A stretch of DNA of 64,000 nucleotides from assembly GCF_018139145.2 (NCBI RefSeq), contig NC_059471.1, positions 208,773,494-208,837,493 on the forward strand, written 5' to 3'. A program made the position numbers and the translations under genes. This DNA is from Gymnogyps californianus (Eukaryota > Chordata > Aves > Accipitriformes > Cathartidae). The notes under the pieces were generated by a model. That model saw only the letters and a program-made list of their open reading frames with translations, was not told the DNA's origin and searched no databases. Of this stretch, positions 1 to 13,260 are shown piece after piece (positions within the stretch are counted from its first letter, which is position 1; every line of letters begins with the position of its first letter).

Positions 1-2640
1 AAGGATTGTTTGGCAACTGATTCAGGAATCAGGAAAACTAATAAATGAATAAAAGGCTAGATGCAAAGCAAATATTATTTTATATCAGTTATGACCAGTT
101 CTAATTAGGATTAGGCTCTCTTTTGCAAACTCACTGTGTTTTAGATTTAGGTATCACAGGTTTTGAGGATGCTAATGTAGTTTAGTGGCAGTTTTTGCAT
201 TCATACTTTGTAACATAATCAACCTTCATGCACTTACTCAGCACTTCTTCAGAACGATACACTTTGATAATTTGTTTAAAATGCTTTAAACGATTTTGTA
301 TTGAAGAAATAGCCTTTTACTTGCACCAGATAGTCCTGCTTTTCTGCAATTATGTAAATATTCACAGGGAGATGTATTTATTCATACCAGTGAATCCTTA
401 ATTCACTAGATTTTGTAAATAAGCCAAGATAATATTGGAACTACAGAATCTTTGGCTTGTTGTGGGGTGGCAAAGGCCTGACTGGGTGTTTTTTTACTGA
501 CAGCAGCATGTGTACAGTACAATTATTATTTTTTTTTCCCCAACTCATGTTTAATCAGAAATGTTTGCTTGCTGATAGCTTTCCACTGGAGGAGATGAAC
601 AGTGGGAACTCAATTATTCAAAGGGCTTCAGATCCCTGAGGACTAGAACCTGAATGCAGATGTCAAGATTTGTTGACCCAAATCTTCCAATTCTGGACAA
701 GAAGAGGTCAGGAAGGCTTTCTAAAAACACATCAAGTTTTCTACATGGGAATTGAAAGATTTACATGCCCAGACATATGCACAAGAGTTTAAAAGGAGAA
801 CAAATCCTTGACTACACAAAGAAAAGAATCATGGCTGATATGTTTTAATTCATGTTAGGAGAACAATTAATTAATCCAGATACTATAGACAATGTCTTCC
901 CAAACTTTTGATACCTGAGGCACATGATTTTCTGTGTTAAACTTGATGGCATGTGGCAGATCTCCCTGAGCAGTCCTGACTCTCTCCAGTACAGCTATGA
1001 CCAGCAGCTGGACCTGTCATGCATGATATTCCGCTCCCAGGGTCCCTCGCTCTTTCCAGCTATTTAGACTGGTTGCAGGGCAGAATGCACTGGCCATCCA
1101 CACTACACCTCTTGGGAATTTGTACCGCAAGGCATCAGAAAATATAAGTAGGAAAACAAATTTAAAAACACTTTAACTTTTTATTTTTTTCACAAACTCA
1201 GAGAGAGATCCTGGCCACACTGAAAATAAAAAGAGCATATACTTTGATCTCCATTCTCAACTTCTGTGAGTTTTCTTATATAAAATGAGAAAAAATATAG
1301 CCCAAGCCTTACAGTCTCTGAAGTTCAAAAAAGTTCACTGTGTTTTTCACATCTCTGGAATTTCAGGTTTCATAGGAAGTCATAGGAAGACTACCATATC
1401 CAGTCCTTCCAATGTATTATAATCAAAGAATGTCTATGTATATACACTATACAGACTATCATCAGGTAAGTTTTGTGTGGATTTTTTTTTTTTTTTTTAA
1501 AAGGACAAATTCTTCTCCTCTCCACAACTGTACTTGTTTGCTGGCACTGTCTGGCTTGTTATATTAAAAGATTTATGTTGCTCTCTTTTGTATTGCTCTG
1601 ATTAAATCAAACCATAGTGCTTTACTTCTCTTGGTGCTTGGGAAAATATTACCTGAAGCACAGTTTTAATTCACAGATACCCCAGCTAACATGTGTAATA
1701 TTGTCACTGCACAACAGGCCTCTCACTCATGATATGCAGAATTAAATTGCTAAAGAGAACAATGGATGCAATAGTGAGCAAGTAAGATTGTCTTCTTCCA
1801 TGTAAACGCTATAGATGATTTGCTGACTACAGCTACTGCAATAAATTACTGTGCACAAGGATTATAATAATGGTGATTGAGAACATTTTCAATACAGCTC
1901 CAAGATTAATATGACATTCATGGGAGCAGAATTCCTGTATCTTTAACAAATATAATGGCTGAGTTACTAGATATAGTGAAGAACCATATATGCAGGGTAA
2001 GAGAAAGAACAGAGCTAAGAGAAATATACAGCGTGCCAAAAATGATCTGGACCTTTAGTTGCCCAGGAACATCCCTGCAAAGCCGATATGAAAACTTTGC
2101 ATTATATTCATTATCTGAGGATTTATCGGAGAGTGAGTGACTGGCATTCACTTCAGCAGAAAATCAAATGTCAGTTTTCAGTGACAGCCAGTCTTCTGGG
2201 ATAGCTGCTTAACTAGAAAATAAGAAGAAAAAGTAGCCAATCATTTTAATAACTCTTTCCTTATTTTGCCATTTATGTAGCAATGAAGCTGAAGAAACAA
2301 TGCCATGGGCCAGTCCTTTCCGCAGTCACTCTGCAACATATTTCTTAGCCCTACAAAGCAGGCCTTGCAAACTGCTGTAATAAGTGAGTGTAACAAGGTA
2401 AGCTCCAGGGCCGCAGTCTAAGCTTTAAGTCTGTTCATTGTGAGTATGCATTTGTACAGTACTCCATTAAGCAATGTTAAACAAAACAACTGCTTCCAGA
2501 GTTAAGATACAGGTGAACAAATCAAAAGCTGTTTTAGCCTGCAGAGACATATCCCATCCATTTTCAAGGAGCATTAGCTGTTAATAATCTCTGCTAATAA
2601 TTTCTAGTGCAAAAGTGTAAGCTACCTTGGGGCTGACTGT
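1..2640. other. AT-rich non-coding stretch, no gene seen
   Basis: The stretch has frequent stops in all frames, and the open frames present are under 80 codons with low-complexity or unremarkable translations. I see no convincing pair of splice sites around a conserved-looking frame, no RNA gene and no recognisable repeat apart from a 17-base T run at 1482-1498. It is best read as intergenic or intronic sequence. Confidence 0.6.
1482..1498. repeat. poly-T run, 17 bases
   Basis: An uninterrupted run of 17 T sits in unique sequence. No poly(A) signal or target duplication beside it suggests a retrocopy tail, so it is probably simple-sequence slippage. Confidence 0.85.
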
Positions 2641-2649
2641 GACAATAAA

Positions 2650-2846
2650 AATTATGACAGAGAATGGAAATAAAATTGAAAAAAATACAGAGAAGGATAG
2701 GTAGAAAAGGGTAGAAATAGAAGAGATTCTGAGAAAAAAAGACCAAAATAATAAAAATAATAATAAAATAAAAAAAAACCCAAACACAAAAACACAGAAA
2801 CGCCCCCAAAAAAGAAAAGAGCAACCAAAAAAAACAGATTTCCCAA
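2650..2846. repeat. A-rich, purine-biased low-complexity tract
   Basis: About 200 bases on the plus strand are dominated by A with some G, including short AAT-type runs near 2745-2770. The minus-strand frames through it translate to Phe/Leu/Tyr-rich strings, which come from the base composition and not from a membrane protein. Confidence 0.7.
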
Positions 2847-5800
2847 ATGGGTGCTCTAGGATAATGAGGAACTTATCAGGAACTTACCAATGTGATAATT
2901 ACAATGTTTTTACTGAGTGATTGGGGGAAAAAAAAAAGAAAGCTCCCATCTCCCTGCTCTAACAAGGACACTTGTTCTGCACTGAGCTAAACATAGGCTG
3001 CTAAAACATGTACTTTGGCCCACGAATCCATTAGAAACCGAGTTTGGTACTGTTGGCCTGTTCAGAGAGCACAAGGTAAGGTTTCAGGCTTTTGGAGTAA
3101 TCACAACACAAATGCATAATGATATGATAATACAGACACTTTCAGTTTGCTTGCAAATACTGACTTAGGATAAATGTTAAAGAAATAAAACCACAACAAC
3201 CACAATTCCTTTGCCTCCCTTCCAAACAATACTATTTAAAAAACCAAGTCCTTTTGTTCTCTCTGGACCCAGGATCCCTTCTTTCTGTGATGCAAACTGA
3301 AGAGAAAAGGTGAACACCTACTAGCAGCAAAAATAAAACAGGGTTTAATCTTACGCACATTTTAGAACTTCTGTTTAGCTTTGGGACCAGACTTCAGATT
3401 TTAAACACTGGTTTGCTACTCTTCAAAATCCTCTGGACTTTGAAGGAGTTTTGTCTTAGGACAGAAAGCCCTCAAAATCTAACCTAATATTTAGACTTGA
3501 AGTATAATATAAAGCAATTGTGAGAATATTTGTTTCTGTATCATTTAAACCAAGAATATAACTTTTAAAATATTATTCTAACCTGAATACATTGTACTAT
3601 ATGGAGATGGTGAAGGACATGAGGAAACTGAATGGAGAATTTTTTACCATCTCATTCTGGTTCAGACAATTTGGCAATGAGTTTACTTTACTGTTTCTCA
3701 TCAAGGCACTGACAAAGGAACTCTGAACATAACTTGGCAGCAGTAGTTTAGTTAAATTATACTAAACGTATTGATTTATGCTTCTGTCTGAAATCCTTGG
3801 AACCTTCTGAACCTGCTTTTGAAAGCTCAGCTGTACAGAATACGTTTGTTGCCGAAGAAAAGTCAAATGTACTTGCTTGGGCGCTTAAGTGGAGTGCAAA
3901 ATTAAAGAGATGGTATTTTGGTCTTGTAAAACCAATAAAATTTATGGAGAAGCTGGATTTTCCCTACAGACGCCTGAAGTCAGGAGTGCACTCTAAGCAA
4001 ATACCTAACATACATCTACCTAGGTATGGAATGTGAGTACTATTCATTTTAAAATCAATTTCTCTTGAATTAGAGTCTACTTATAAGCTGACTTCTAAAT
4101 ACCACAGATACTACTTTTACATAAAGTTTCCTTGACTGTAGCTGTGGAGATGGACCTCAACATTAATTCCATGGTTAGATTGAGATTTAAGCTATACTTG
4201 GTGCAAAATCAAATCAACAGTATCATTGCCAGGATTAGTCTTCTGGCCCCCTGAGGTCAACACTATATGGTAAGGCCGACCCTCTTCCTTCCTTCGGCCT
4301 CCACAGTGCCTCTATCCATTCAGGAAGCATGGCGGCTTTGCTCAAGCAATGAAGAGGAATGGGGAGAGGCCTGATCCTCCTCCATCTCCCCAGCAAGGGT
4401 CATCCTCCCTCTCTTTAAGGCAGTGCCTCAGAAGTGTTCATGTCCACATTAAAATCAATGAAGGCCCCACACTGGTGGCTGTGCTGCAGCATACAGGAGA
4501 AGGGTTTTTTTTTTCTTGCAAAACTCCAGGATCACCTTGTCCAAGATTTAATAGCATTGTAATAATAGGTAATACTGTAATGTTTTGGGGTTACCAGAAT
4601 GATGAAAGATTGAAATTCTAGTGCCCATCACCAATCTGTTACCTTACAGGGGCATATATGGAACATTTTAAGAAGCACAAAAAGAATTTGGGCATTTCAT
4701 TTCTGTGTAAGTCTACATGTAATTTCCATCTAGGCCCATTGTAACTGGTCACTAAGATAAGACCCCTCGGTAAATAAAATCACCGGTACACAATTTCCAA
4801 TCTTCCTTCCTGTCCTGTGTTTCATCAGTTTTGCACAATTCTTTTTTGTAACTGCGTTTTGGTGCTTGACTTCCATATTGCCTTTGTTCTCTCTTCTCAC
4901 ATCACTTTATATGGTTAACTTTAGATGCTTATTTTTCTATACATACAGTTTTATTTGCATGCCTCTCTGATTTAAAGATTAGCCTAAGCAATCCAGTCAA
5001 AATACCACTGAAAATGTTCCGATTTATTCCACTGACACCTCAGAGAGAAGTCAGTAGTAAAACTAAGAAAAACTTCAAGGTTCTTTTTAGCGAGGACCAC
5101 TGTAACCATATTATTTTGTATCAATATACTAATGTTTCCTGCCCAGACTTCTTATTCACTATGTAACATAACAGTCTTTGACTAAAGTCTTTCTTGAACC
5201 ATATAGATTCTTTGTTCTACACAAAAATAGTGTTTAAATGTTATTTTTTGATGATATCAAGATCAAGAGATATTCTAAAATATATTGCCTTTTTTTTTTA
5301 GTCTTAACAATTCATTTATTAGATAAAAAACAGTAATGTATTGTCTTGAATACAAAGTACAGAGAACTTGTAATATTTCAGTTTTGGTTTTGCAGTTGCC
5401 TCATTTTGTGGCCTTGGAATCAACATTTAACCTTTCCATGACTTCACATCATCATCTATATAACGAAGATAATACTCATCAAGCTAGAGGGAGAGGCATT
5501 AAAAGCTACTTAAATGCCTGCTCTAAAGACTTGTTAAATGAATGGATATATTTCCATCTATTTTAATGACTTTTAGATCAAGCTGTCAATTCAGAGGATT
5601 ACATTTTCATTACATTTAAAAAGAAAAAAAAATCAATACATGGAAAACTTTTGTTTGATGCACAGTTCCTCATAGCATTTGTATTCTAAACAATGCATCA
5701 TTGTGATAATGCCTGACAGCTAGGCGATACTGCTTAGAAACAGGAGTCTACCCACTTCACTTTCTTCTTTTAGCTTGGGAACTGAAAATATTATCTACAG

Positions 5801-8690
5801 AATAAATAGATAAATAATTATAAAATCTGAGTGTTCTTTTTTAATGTAAAATGTATAGTAACTTCAGTGGGTATCTACATGCTAAAGAGAAAATGTCAGT
5901 GTCATTATGGCTTTTAATTTCATCAACTATTAAAAAGAAAACCTCTAAGTTCTCAACTAGTTACAATTTTTGCTTCAGTGATCAGTTGCACGTGTAGACA
6001 AATACTAGAAATCAAAATGCATCAAAATGAAAACAGTGTGCAGTTCATCACCAGTGTTGAAGCAGAAGTCAGCCTCAACTATCCAAGTGTCCTAAGGGAC
6101 ACTAAAAAAGTTTAAACAATCAGTATATTGGATAAGGAAAATAATTTTCAATGTGATATTCACTGTTAGGCCTCAAGACATGACTCCATTTAGAATATGA
6201 GTGTGTTTCATATATCAGAGGGTAAAGCAGGTGAGACTGGGAAATGAATGGTCATTAATTTTAAAATGCATATTTCTTCTATATTTGCTGAATTAATTTG
6301 GTTGAAATAAGTCAGTCTTGTGGGAAAGGGGCTAAAAACGAGTCAGAAAAGGCAGCAGGTATCAGGCTGAGGCACTGATCAAACCTCAGATCAAACTGAA
6401 TGATGCCTAAATGTCTTTTGGCTTATTAGTTATTTTACAAATTTCACATCCATTCCTCTTTCCAAATGACAACTAATTTTTGTTTTGATCAAGCTGTAGG
6501 AAACAAAAAAATCACAGATTTTTCATAGTCCTAACAAACACTTGCCTTTATAGCTGAAAAAAACCCTAACCAACAACATATTAACACCATTTTCTTAAGA
6601 AAGTTTTTCTTAAGGGCATCTTATTTAAATTTCCCTAAGTAATCGACTGTTATAAAATCACTGTTTTGATGCAGATAGTTTTGCAAATTGCTCTGATTCG
6701 TAAGCTGCTTGCTCAGCTATTGTTGATTCTGCATACTGAGGAACTGTGATCAATGATGGCTCTTAACAGAAAAAGGCCTTTGTGAAAAGACATTTCCAGC
6801 AGGAAAAATGAATATCTTGTTAAGCTCTCAGACATTTCACCATTTGGTAATGAGTCACTGAAGCATCTGGCATGAATTTAAGCACCTTTGAACCATTTAT
6901 GCACTGATAATGTTGATACACACTTCTTTGTTTACGGAAAAGATGTGAATACATTCATTACTGCCTATGATGAGGAAAAGGGAATGGAGCTATCAGAAGT
7001 AAATAAAAAAAAAGAAAATTAAAAAAAGCAACCCAAGAGCAACAGGCAAAAAGAATGCAAATGCTACATTCATTTTTGGGAAGACAGCATCTGACAGCTT
7101 TGCCAAGGTGATGATACATCATTTTTCAAAAAGGATGAAGTTGAGGCGGACAACAGATGCCTAAAGGAATTACTATAGTAAGACACTTTCACCTAATTGC
7201 TGGCTTCCAAACTACACTGTTTTGACAATAATGACTTGGAGTCAAAGTTGAATGCATTGTTTGTGCTTAGCATATCTAAAGCACAGGGAGAGCAATCTCA
7301 TTACAAAAGCTACCCTGATTTAAGAAGAAACTTAAGTTTTCAGCTGAATTTTCACAAGATACAAGTAACATGAGCATTCGGGAAGACATGATTATCAGAA
7401 TTACTGACAAAGCAACATTTTGCCTACAACTCCCCCTACTCTCACAAGATCTCTCACCCCTCCTCCGAAACAAGCAAACTACCATCATCTGTACATACGA
7501 AGGAGAATAGGTACTTATTAAAAATGAAAATGATTTATAAACAAGAAAAAAATCCATAAAAAAGGTAAAACCAGGAGAGCCACCAATAAATAATTTAACC
7601 CGCCCATCTTTCTTATGTTATTTTACAGTTATTTGCAATAAGAACATGCTTGCAGCTGTAAAAGGTTAAAGGGAATTTTGTGGTGCTTGATGATGACAGC
7701 ATAGACCCCATTTTTTATATGCTTTTCTCTGTTTACTTCAGTAAAGTACTGCTGAAGTACTGTTGTAAATAAATCCCGGTTCAAACCCAGTATTTTGGCA
7801 CTAACGACTCTCTGAGGAAAATCTTTTTCACAATCAAATGCCTCAAGTTTGACCTGTCTACTTAGAAAATTTAAATGGCTGAACAACCAGAGTTTGTGAG
7901 CACCTTTGAATATCTCTACAGTCAAATTTATTCAGTAAGTCTTTTGCAAATCACACCAATTATTACCTGCTTTCCTATGATTTTAGGTGTTGAATCTCTT
8001 TTTCCAAGCAGAAAAACACTGGAGTGATAATCAAAGTATTTTAATCACCTGGGAAATAATTAAATAGGAATAGCAGGTCGAATCTGGCACATATCAGACC
8101 AATGTAATTGTCTTCTATAACAGTAGTAGGCCTTGCAGATGGAGAGAAGCAGTAGGTGTTCTATCTTGAGTCCATTGAAGCTCGTAAAGTAGGAAGGAAA
8201 ACAACATGAATAAAAATGCTACAGGTTGGATGCAAAACTAGATAGATAGCCATGCTTGCAGAACAGTTACCTGTAATTCATTGGCAAAAAATGAAAAATA
8301 TATCAAGTTATACTGCATAGGGACCTGTCTTGGGATAATGGAAAAATCTTGTTAGCTTTTATTATTTTCTAATTACAATTCCAATGACATTAATCTGGAG
8401 GAGACTATGAATATACTGGAGAACAATACTGAAGTCTAACTTTATTACATTAAAAAGTTGGAGAAATGGCTTGATATCTATGGAATCCGGTACCTAAAAA
8501 ATGCAGTTTACTTTATTTGAGCAGGCATATCCAGTTAATTAAACACAGGGTGAAGAGTGACCAGGCAGGCAGCAGACCAAGATTTGAGGTTATAATGGAT
8601 CACAGGTTGCACATGTCAACGACACAGTCTTGTGAAGTCAAACATTATACTACCACATAAATCAGAACAACCTGTAGAGTATTCCTTCCA
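2847..8690. other. Non-coding stretch, no recognised gene
   Basis: This is unique-looking AT-rich sequence. Open frames at 3797-4036 (plus, 79 codons), 4349-4621 (plus, 90 codons), 7276-7557 (minus) and 7629-7925 (minus, 98 codons) have no domain or motif I recognise and no convincing flanking splice sites. The 4.2-4.5 kb part is somewhat more GC-rich than its surroundings but I cannot assign it. Nothing here supports a gene. Confidence 0.5.
6700..6970. promoter_or_regulatory. Possible conserved non-coding element (speculative)
   Basis: This is a repeat-free block with normal complexity and several forkhead- and homeodomain-like A/T motifs, for example TGTTTAC near 6930. Its texture resembles enhancers in avian gene deserts. 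This is inference only, because conservation cannot be judged from one sequence. Confidence 0.15.
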
Positions 8691-8744
8691 CTTTGCAATT
8701 TACCCGCTTCTCCTTGAACAGGACACCTTCCAAGTGGACACTGT

Positions 8745-8905
8745 ACCTTCTGCTCAGTAGAGTTCAGAGAAGAGCGACAAAAGATCAGAAGTCCAGGAAA
8801 TAATACGTTAGACAGTGGGAGTAAATCTTGAACAAAGAGAGAGACTGAAAAGGAACAGAACAATTTTCACTTAGATAGAAGGGTTGTAAAGAAGAAAGGA
8901 ATAAT
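8745..8905 (+). mobile_element. Degenerate CR1-like LINE fragment
   Basis: Starting at GTTCAGAGAAGAGCGACAAA the sequence follows, with many changes and small gaps, the order of a CR1 ORF2 C-terminal segment: the 'QRRATKM'-type stretch, then a 'LEKRR..GD'-type stretch, then the ATAGAAGGGTTGTAAAG segment. No open frame survives. It is a short old scrap, and the edges are approximate. Confidence 0.4.
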
Positions 8906-11900
8906 GTCCTAATGTCCTTTCCATCTGCTGTGGCTAGGTCTTAATTATCAAACTTCATATATTTCATTAAAACTATCCCCTTAAACATGCTATATAAAGG
9001 AAATACAAAAATATTCAAAGCGATTTCAAATATTAACATTGCAAAACCTTCTCAGGTATGAGGTTTTAAAATGATTGAAGCAACCACTCAATAGACCAGA
9101 AGCCAAACTGACCCAACAAGTAAACTGCCTATTACTAGGAATTGTACTACCATACATTATTCTGTTAAAAGAAGGTACTATTGAAACAAGGTTTCACCAA
9201 ATCAAACACAGATTCTCAAATTCAAAAGGCTACATTTTCATGCTTTTATTTCTTTCCTTTTGGCACCACAGCACATCTCTAGACGAGAAAAAGCAGTGAG
9301 GTAGCAGTGACTCCTAGTCTGTTTTCTACGAGTATTTTTGTCTCTCGCTCCAAGCGAATGAGCACTGCTCAGAATGTGAATCTGTTGAATAAAAAAAAGT
9401 CATCTATCAGATCTTTTACTGTAGAAATACAGAAGTATTTTGTCTGCTGCTTTTATATTCCAACGTGGAAGAAACCTGCGCTGTTTAAAAATGAAAGAAA
9501 AATTAATGCCACTGGAAGTTTGTTGTTGGAATTGAACGCACTAGCTGGGCACTATTAGCTCGTGAGTGTTTCTGTGCTAAGTCCAGCCTCCCAGGAGGAT
9601 CCCTTCAGAAGGGAATAAATATTTAGTGAAAGAAAGACAAAAGATGACACAATATGCCAGGTAAACTTGGCACTAGCATTACTGAGTGAACTACAGGCCA
9701 GTTCTGTCACTCCGAGTTCTTATGGGACATCCCACCTCAGGAACAACTTCAAAGGTGTTAAATTATACCTATTTTAGTCACTTAAATACTGAACTATGCT
9801 AACAAAATCAATATAGTGAGCCAATTACTTTTTAGATTAAGCAGACTCAAAGAATTATATTAGGATGAGTAAGTCAATCTTAGGAGAGGCTTTTACAGTA
9901 TCAAAGAAAAATAGCACCTCATAAATCAAATTTACTTTCTATAAAAGGAATGGCAATATGCAACTCCGTGCATTCCTTTTTCACAGAAAAAAATAGCCTC
10001 CAGTCTCTCCCTCTTCCCTTCATGTTTTAGGAGGGAAGATTGCTCTCTGTTAACACTGCAGGAGAGACTATGCAAGTTCTGTCAACTACTGTATCTGTAG
10101 TCATACTGAGAAAAATACAGGATCATTGTACTCAAGAGCTTACGTTATTGCTGGAATCGGCAACTTTGATCAGCTGGCAAGTAGCCATGGAGAACATAAT
10201 CTATCAGAAGCCTACTGCTACCCCTGAGGTTTTTATAGCCCATATAAACACATTTGGTTGCATTAAAAATTAAGGAATCATAATATTCAGTTATTTCTTT
10301 TGATGGATGAAAAAAAATAAGTATACTAAGAGGAACTATAATGAGTGGCTTGTATAACTACTAAGTAAACTTAATGTCACAGTTATAGTAAGTAGTTTGT
10401 GATCTAAATATTAATGTTATGTCTTAATAGAACAGTACATATTGGCTTTTGTTCCTTTATGCTTTAATATTTACCAAAAAAAAAAAAGCAAAAAAAAATC
10501 AGGCTTTAAGTAGCATGTTAAATTACAGCCTGAGAAATGTTCATATTGAAGCACTTAATCTTTCAGAGAAATCCTCAGCCATCTGCCTAAGGTTCAGAGT
10601 GCTGGCTGAAAAGAAGTAGAGAATACACCTCAGATTAATTTACACTGCTCTCATTTGCTGCCAGATTCCCTCATAACACTGAAGGTTTGCGACAAACAAT
10701 AACATACAGCCCGAATGCTTATGCTTAGTACCATGCACAACAGGCCCCTAAACAGGAAAACAGTGTAATTCCCACTAAAGACAAAACCAAACCACCATGT
10801 CTGTGTTGTTAGAATCAAAAGACTAAATGAGAAGATAATTGTTCTCTCAACACAGTTTTTATGCAGTACTCCTTTTCTCCACAATCACTTATCTATTTCT
10901 TGGAGAATACAACAGAGGACTGAGAGAAATGTCTAATACCAAACTTAGTGTCATTACTACCTTCGCCTGTACCCAGAGAAACAGAATCCATTACCTATTA
11001 TTTTCATACATCAGCACCACAGTTTCTGTACCTCTGGCTCCTGTAGAATTTCAGGCTTTACTTTTGTCTCCTTTGAGAGTGAAGTCACATAGTTCACTGG
11101 AGCACTATGTGAGACAGCCTAGATTTACCTCAAAATAAACAGGTAAATCTAAGAGATACAGCATAGTACATGGGCCCAGGCTATCCTGTATGTTCCACTG
11201 CAGATTATATATGTCCCAGTTTTGCTCAAACATTTGTCAAATATTTTTTCTAAAATTGAAAAAGTGTTCAGCCTTATAAATAAAAAAATTGCAGCTTGTT
11301 AGATTTGAAACGTGCTTACAAGTAAGTTTGAGGCACCCACAGTTCAAGTATTAATCCATCAACACCTAAATCCACAAAAAAGGAGTTAAAAAGTAAAAGA
11401 AAAAAATATATAAGTTTATAGGTAAGAGGAAATACTAGGTGTTCTTTTACTGTTTTATTTAATATTTTTATTCTAAGAGCATTAATGGCCCAAAGACATT
11501 TTAATGACAGAGGGGATTTCCAGAAGTGCCTAACTACACTAGACCTCAGGTCTGATTTCTCACTTACAGAAGGCCCCTATCAGCATTTTTATGTCTCTAA
11601 CTTTGCAAGTCTGACCCTTAAACTAGGTTCCCGTTATATTGTGCCTATCACAAACATAGTAAAATGATGGCCTCTAGTCCGAGGACATTAACTGTAATAC
11701 TTCTGGAAGGCTGAAAGAAAGAGGAACAAACACTAAGTTTATCTATGATTTGGGCAGGATTATCTGTAATTGGTAGTCAGAAGCTTAACAATTAAAAGAT
11801 GGCAGTTTTCTGTACAGTTCATTGAAGGCAGAAGTTTTAAGAAGGGTTTTCAGCAATGGTGATTTGACAGATTTGTGGATCCTAACAGGTTTTTCTGAAG

Positions 11901-11940
11901 TGTATGACAGACAGATCTTCCTGATAAGGTACATAAATAA
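8906..11940. other. Non-coding stretch, no gene seen
   Basis: This is AT-rich unique sequence. Frames of 60-99 codons at 9075-9299, 9307-9558, 10040-10273 and 10839-11138 lack recognisable motifs and fit chance. A-rich runs lie near 10475-10498. No repeat family was identified. Confidence 0.5.
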
Positions 11941-12220
11941 ATGGTTGTGCTGGTTTTGGCTGGGATAGAGTTAATTTTCTTCACAGTAGCTGGTATGGGG
12001 CTATGTTTTGGTTTGTGCTGGAAACAGTTGATGATATAGAGGGATGTTTTAGTTACTGCTGAGCAGTGCTTACACAGAGTCAAGGCCTTCTCTGCCTCTC
12101 ACCCCACCCCACCAGCGAGGAGGCTGGGGGTGCACAAGAAGTTGGGAGGGGACACAGCCGGGACAGCTGACCCCAACTGACCAAAGGGATATTCCATGCC
12201 ATATGATGTCATGCTCAGCA

Positions 12221-12226
12221 TATAAA
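12221..12226 (+). promoter_or_regulatory. TATA box of LTR copy A
   Basis: TATAAA follows ATGCTCAGCA in the U3-like part of the LTR and precedes a G/A-rich segment. The spacing fits an LTR promoter with transcription starting about 25-30 bp downstream. Activity is unknown. Confidence 0.6.
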
Positions 12227-12406
12227 GCTGGGGGAAGAAGAAGGAAGGGGGGGACGTTCGGAGTGATGGCATTTGTCTTCCCAAGTAACCGTTACACATG
12301 ATGGAGCCCTGCTTTCCTGGCGATGGCTGAGCATCTGCCTGCCGATGGGAAGTGGTGAATGAATTCCTTGTTTTGCTTTCTTGCGTGCGCAGCTTTTGCT
12401 TTACCA

Positions 12407-12412
12407 ATTAAA
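12407..12412 (+). terminator. Poly(A) signal ATTAAA of LTR copy A
   Basis: The hexamer ATTAAA is followed by a T-rich stretch. It lies about 130 bp before the LTR end, where an R-region polyadenylation signal would be expected. In copy B the matching site is changed to GTTAAA. Confidence 0.45.
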
Positions 12413-12543
12413 TGGTTTTTATCCCAACCCATGAGTTTTCTCACTTTTACTCTTCCGATTCTCTCCCCCATCCTGACGCGGGGGAGTGAGTGAGCAGCTG
12501 TGTGGTGCTTAGTTGCTGGCTGGGGTTAAACCACGACAATGCT

Positions 12544-13077
12544 CTACATTAGAAAGCTTGATATGGTTAGGAAGAAGGAGCTAATAGAACTGTGTCAGGG
12601 CTTGTGCAAACAAACATTTCAAATTTCAAATTTTTCAGATTTAAAATCTTACCACCAGCCAGTTCCTTCCTAGTACTAACAATTTCTGTCAATAATTCCT
12701 GACAATAACTTCTAGATAAAGTAACATGTGTACCTTAGAAGACTTTTTTTTAAAAGTATTTAAAGAATACTTGTGATACTAATTTCCTCCCTTTTCCCTG
12801 ATATTGAAAAATCATAGTAAACTTAAATTTCATGATCTTGTAGTTTTCTGCTTATGAAAATTGTGTTGTGATGGATTGTAACATCTTTTTCTTTAACCAG
12901 ATATGGGGCAAGAGGAAAGGTGAAGATCTTTTTTGATTGTTCGTGGTCTTTATTGCCTTAAATAAAATCTTCCTTTTTTTTTTTTAACACACTATGAATG
13001 ATGTGGCATGCAGACTTATTTTCTCATACTGTTAGTATAGTATTCTACTCATTAGAAGCAGATAACTACATTTAAGA
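12544..13077. other. Non-coding stretch, nothing recognised
   Basis: This is AT-rich unique sequence between the LTR and the next old repeat. No gene or repeat family was recognised. Confidence 0.5.
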
Positions 13078-13260
13078 AATAGGAAGGATCAGTATGGTCA
13101 TCTAGTTTGTTTTTCTGTGCTGCAAAAACCAACAGAACTTCTTGATTTCTAAATTGAACTCAGCAGCATCTACTTAATGTGCAACAACTGTTTTAGAGGA
13201 CAAATATTTTTACCTAAAGATAACGACAACCTATGATAGTGATCTTGAATTGTTTAATTG
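13078..13260 (-). mobile_element. Ancient CR1-like 3' end (weak)
   Basis: Read on the plus strand, AGGAAGGATCAGTATGGTCA and the TCTAGTTTG that follows resemble the antisense of the conserved CR1 3' end (the 'GGAAGGGACC...GTCATCTAGTC' region). A segment resembling the antisense of the next CR1 part follows. Divergence is high and no tail repeat is visible. Confidence 0.3.

Larger units (their letters stand above)
11946..12538 (+). mobile_element. Solo LTR, ERVL-like, copy A (form with intact TATA box)
   Basis: A 593-bp element begins TGTGCTGGTTTTGGCTGGGA and ends ACCACGACA, so it has the TGT...ACA ends of a retroviral LTR. Flanking 5-mers ATGGT (11941-11945) and ATGCT (12539-12543) match at 4 of 5 positions, fitting an aged 5-bp target duplication as expected for ERVL-like elements. 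A U3-type segment is followed by TATAAA at 12221-12226, then an R/U5-type region with ATTAAA at 12407-12412. No gag, pol or env sequence lies beside it, so it is a solo LTR. It shares U3 and the 3' end with copies at 24.9, 32.7 and 40.5 kb, and the middle only with the 24.9 kb copy. The repeat family name was not checked. Confidence 0.85.

Noticed and set aside
3797..4036. 79-codon plus frame with an ordinary-looking translation
   Set aside because: I recognise no family, and the GTGAGT just after the frame (near 4032) is an isolated donor-like match with no convincing acceptor or homology to support an exon.
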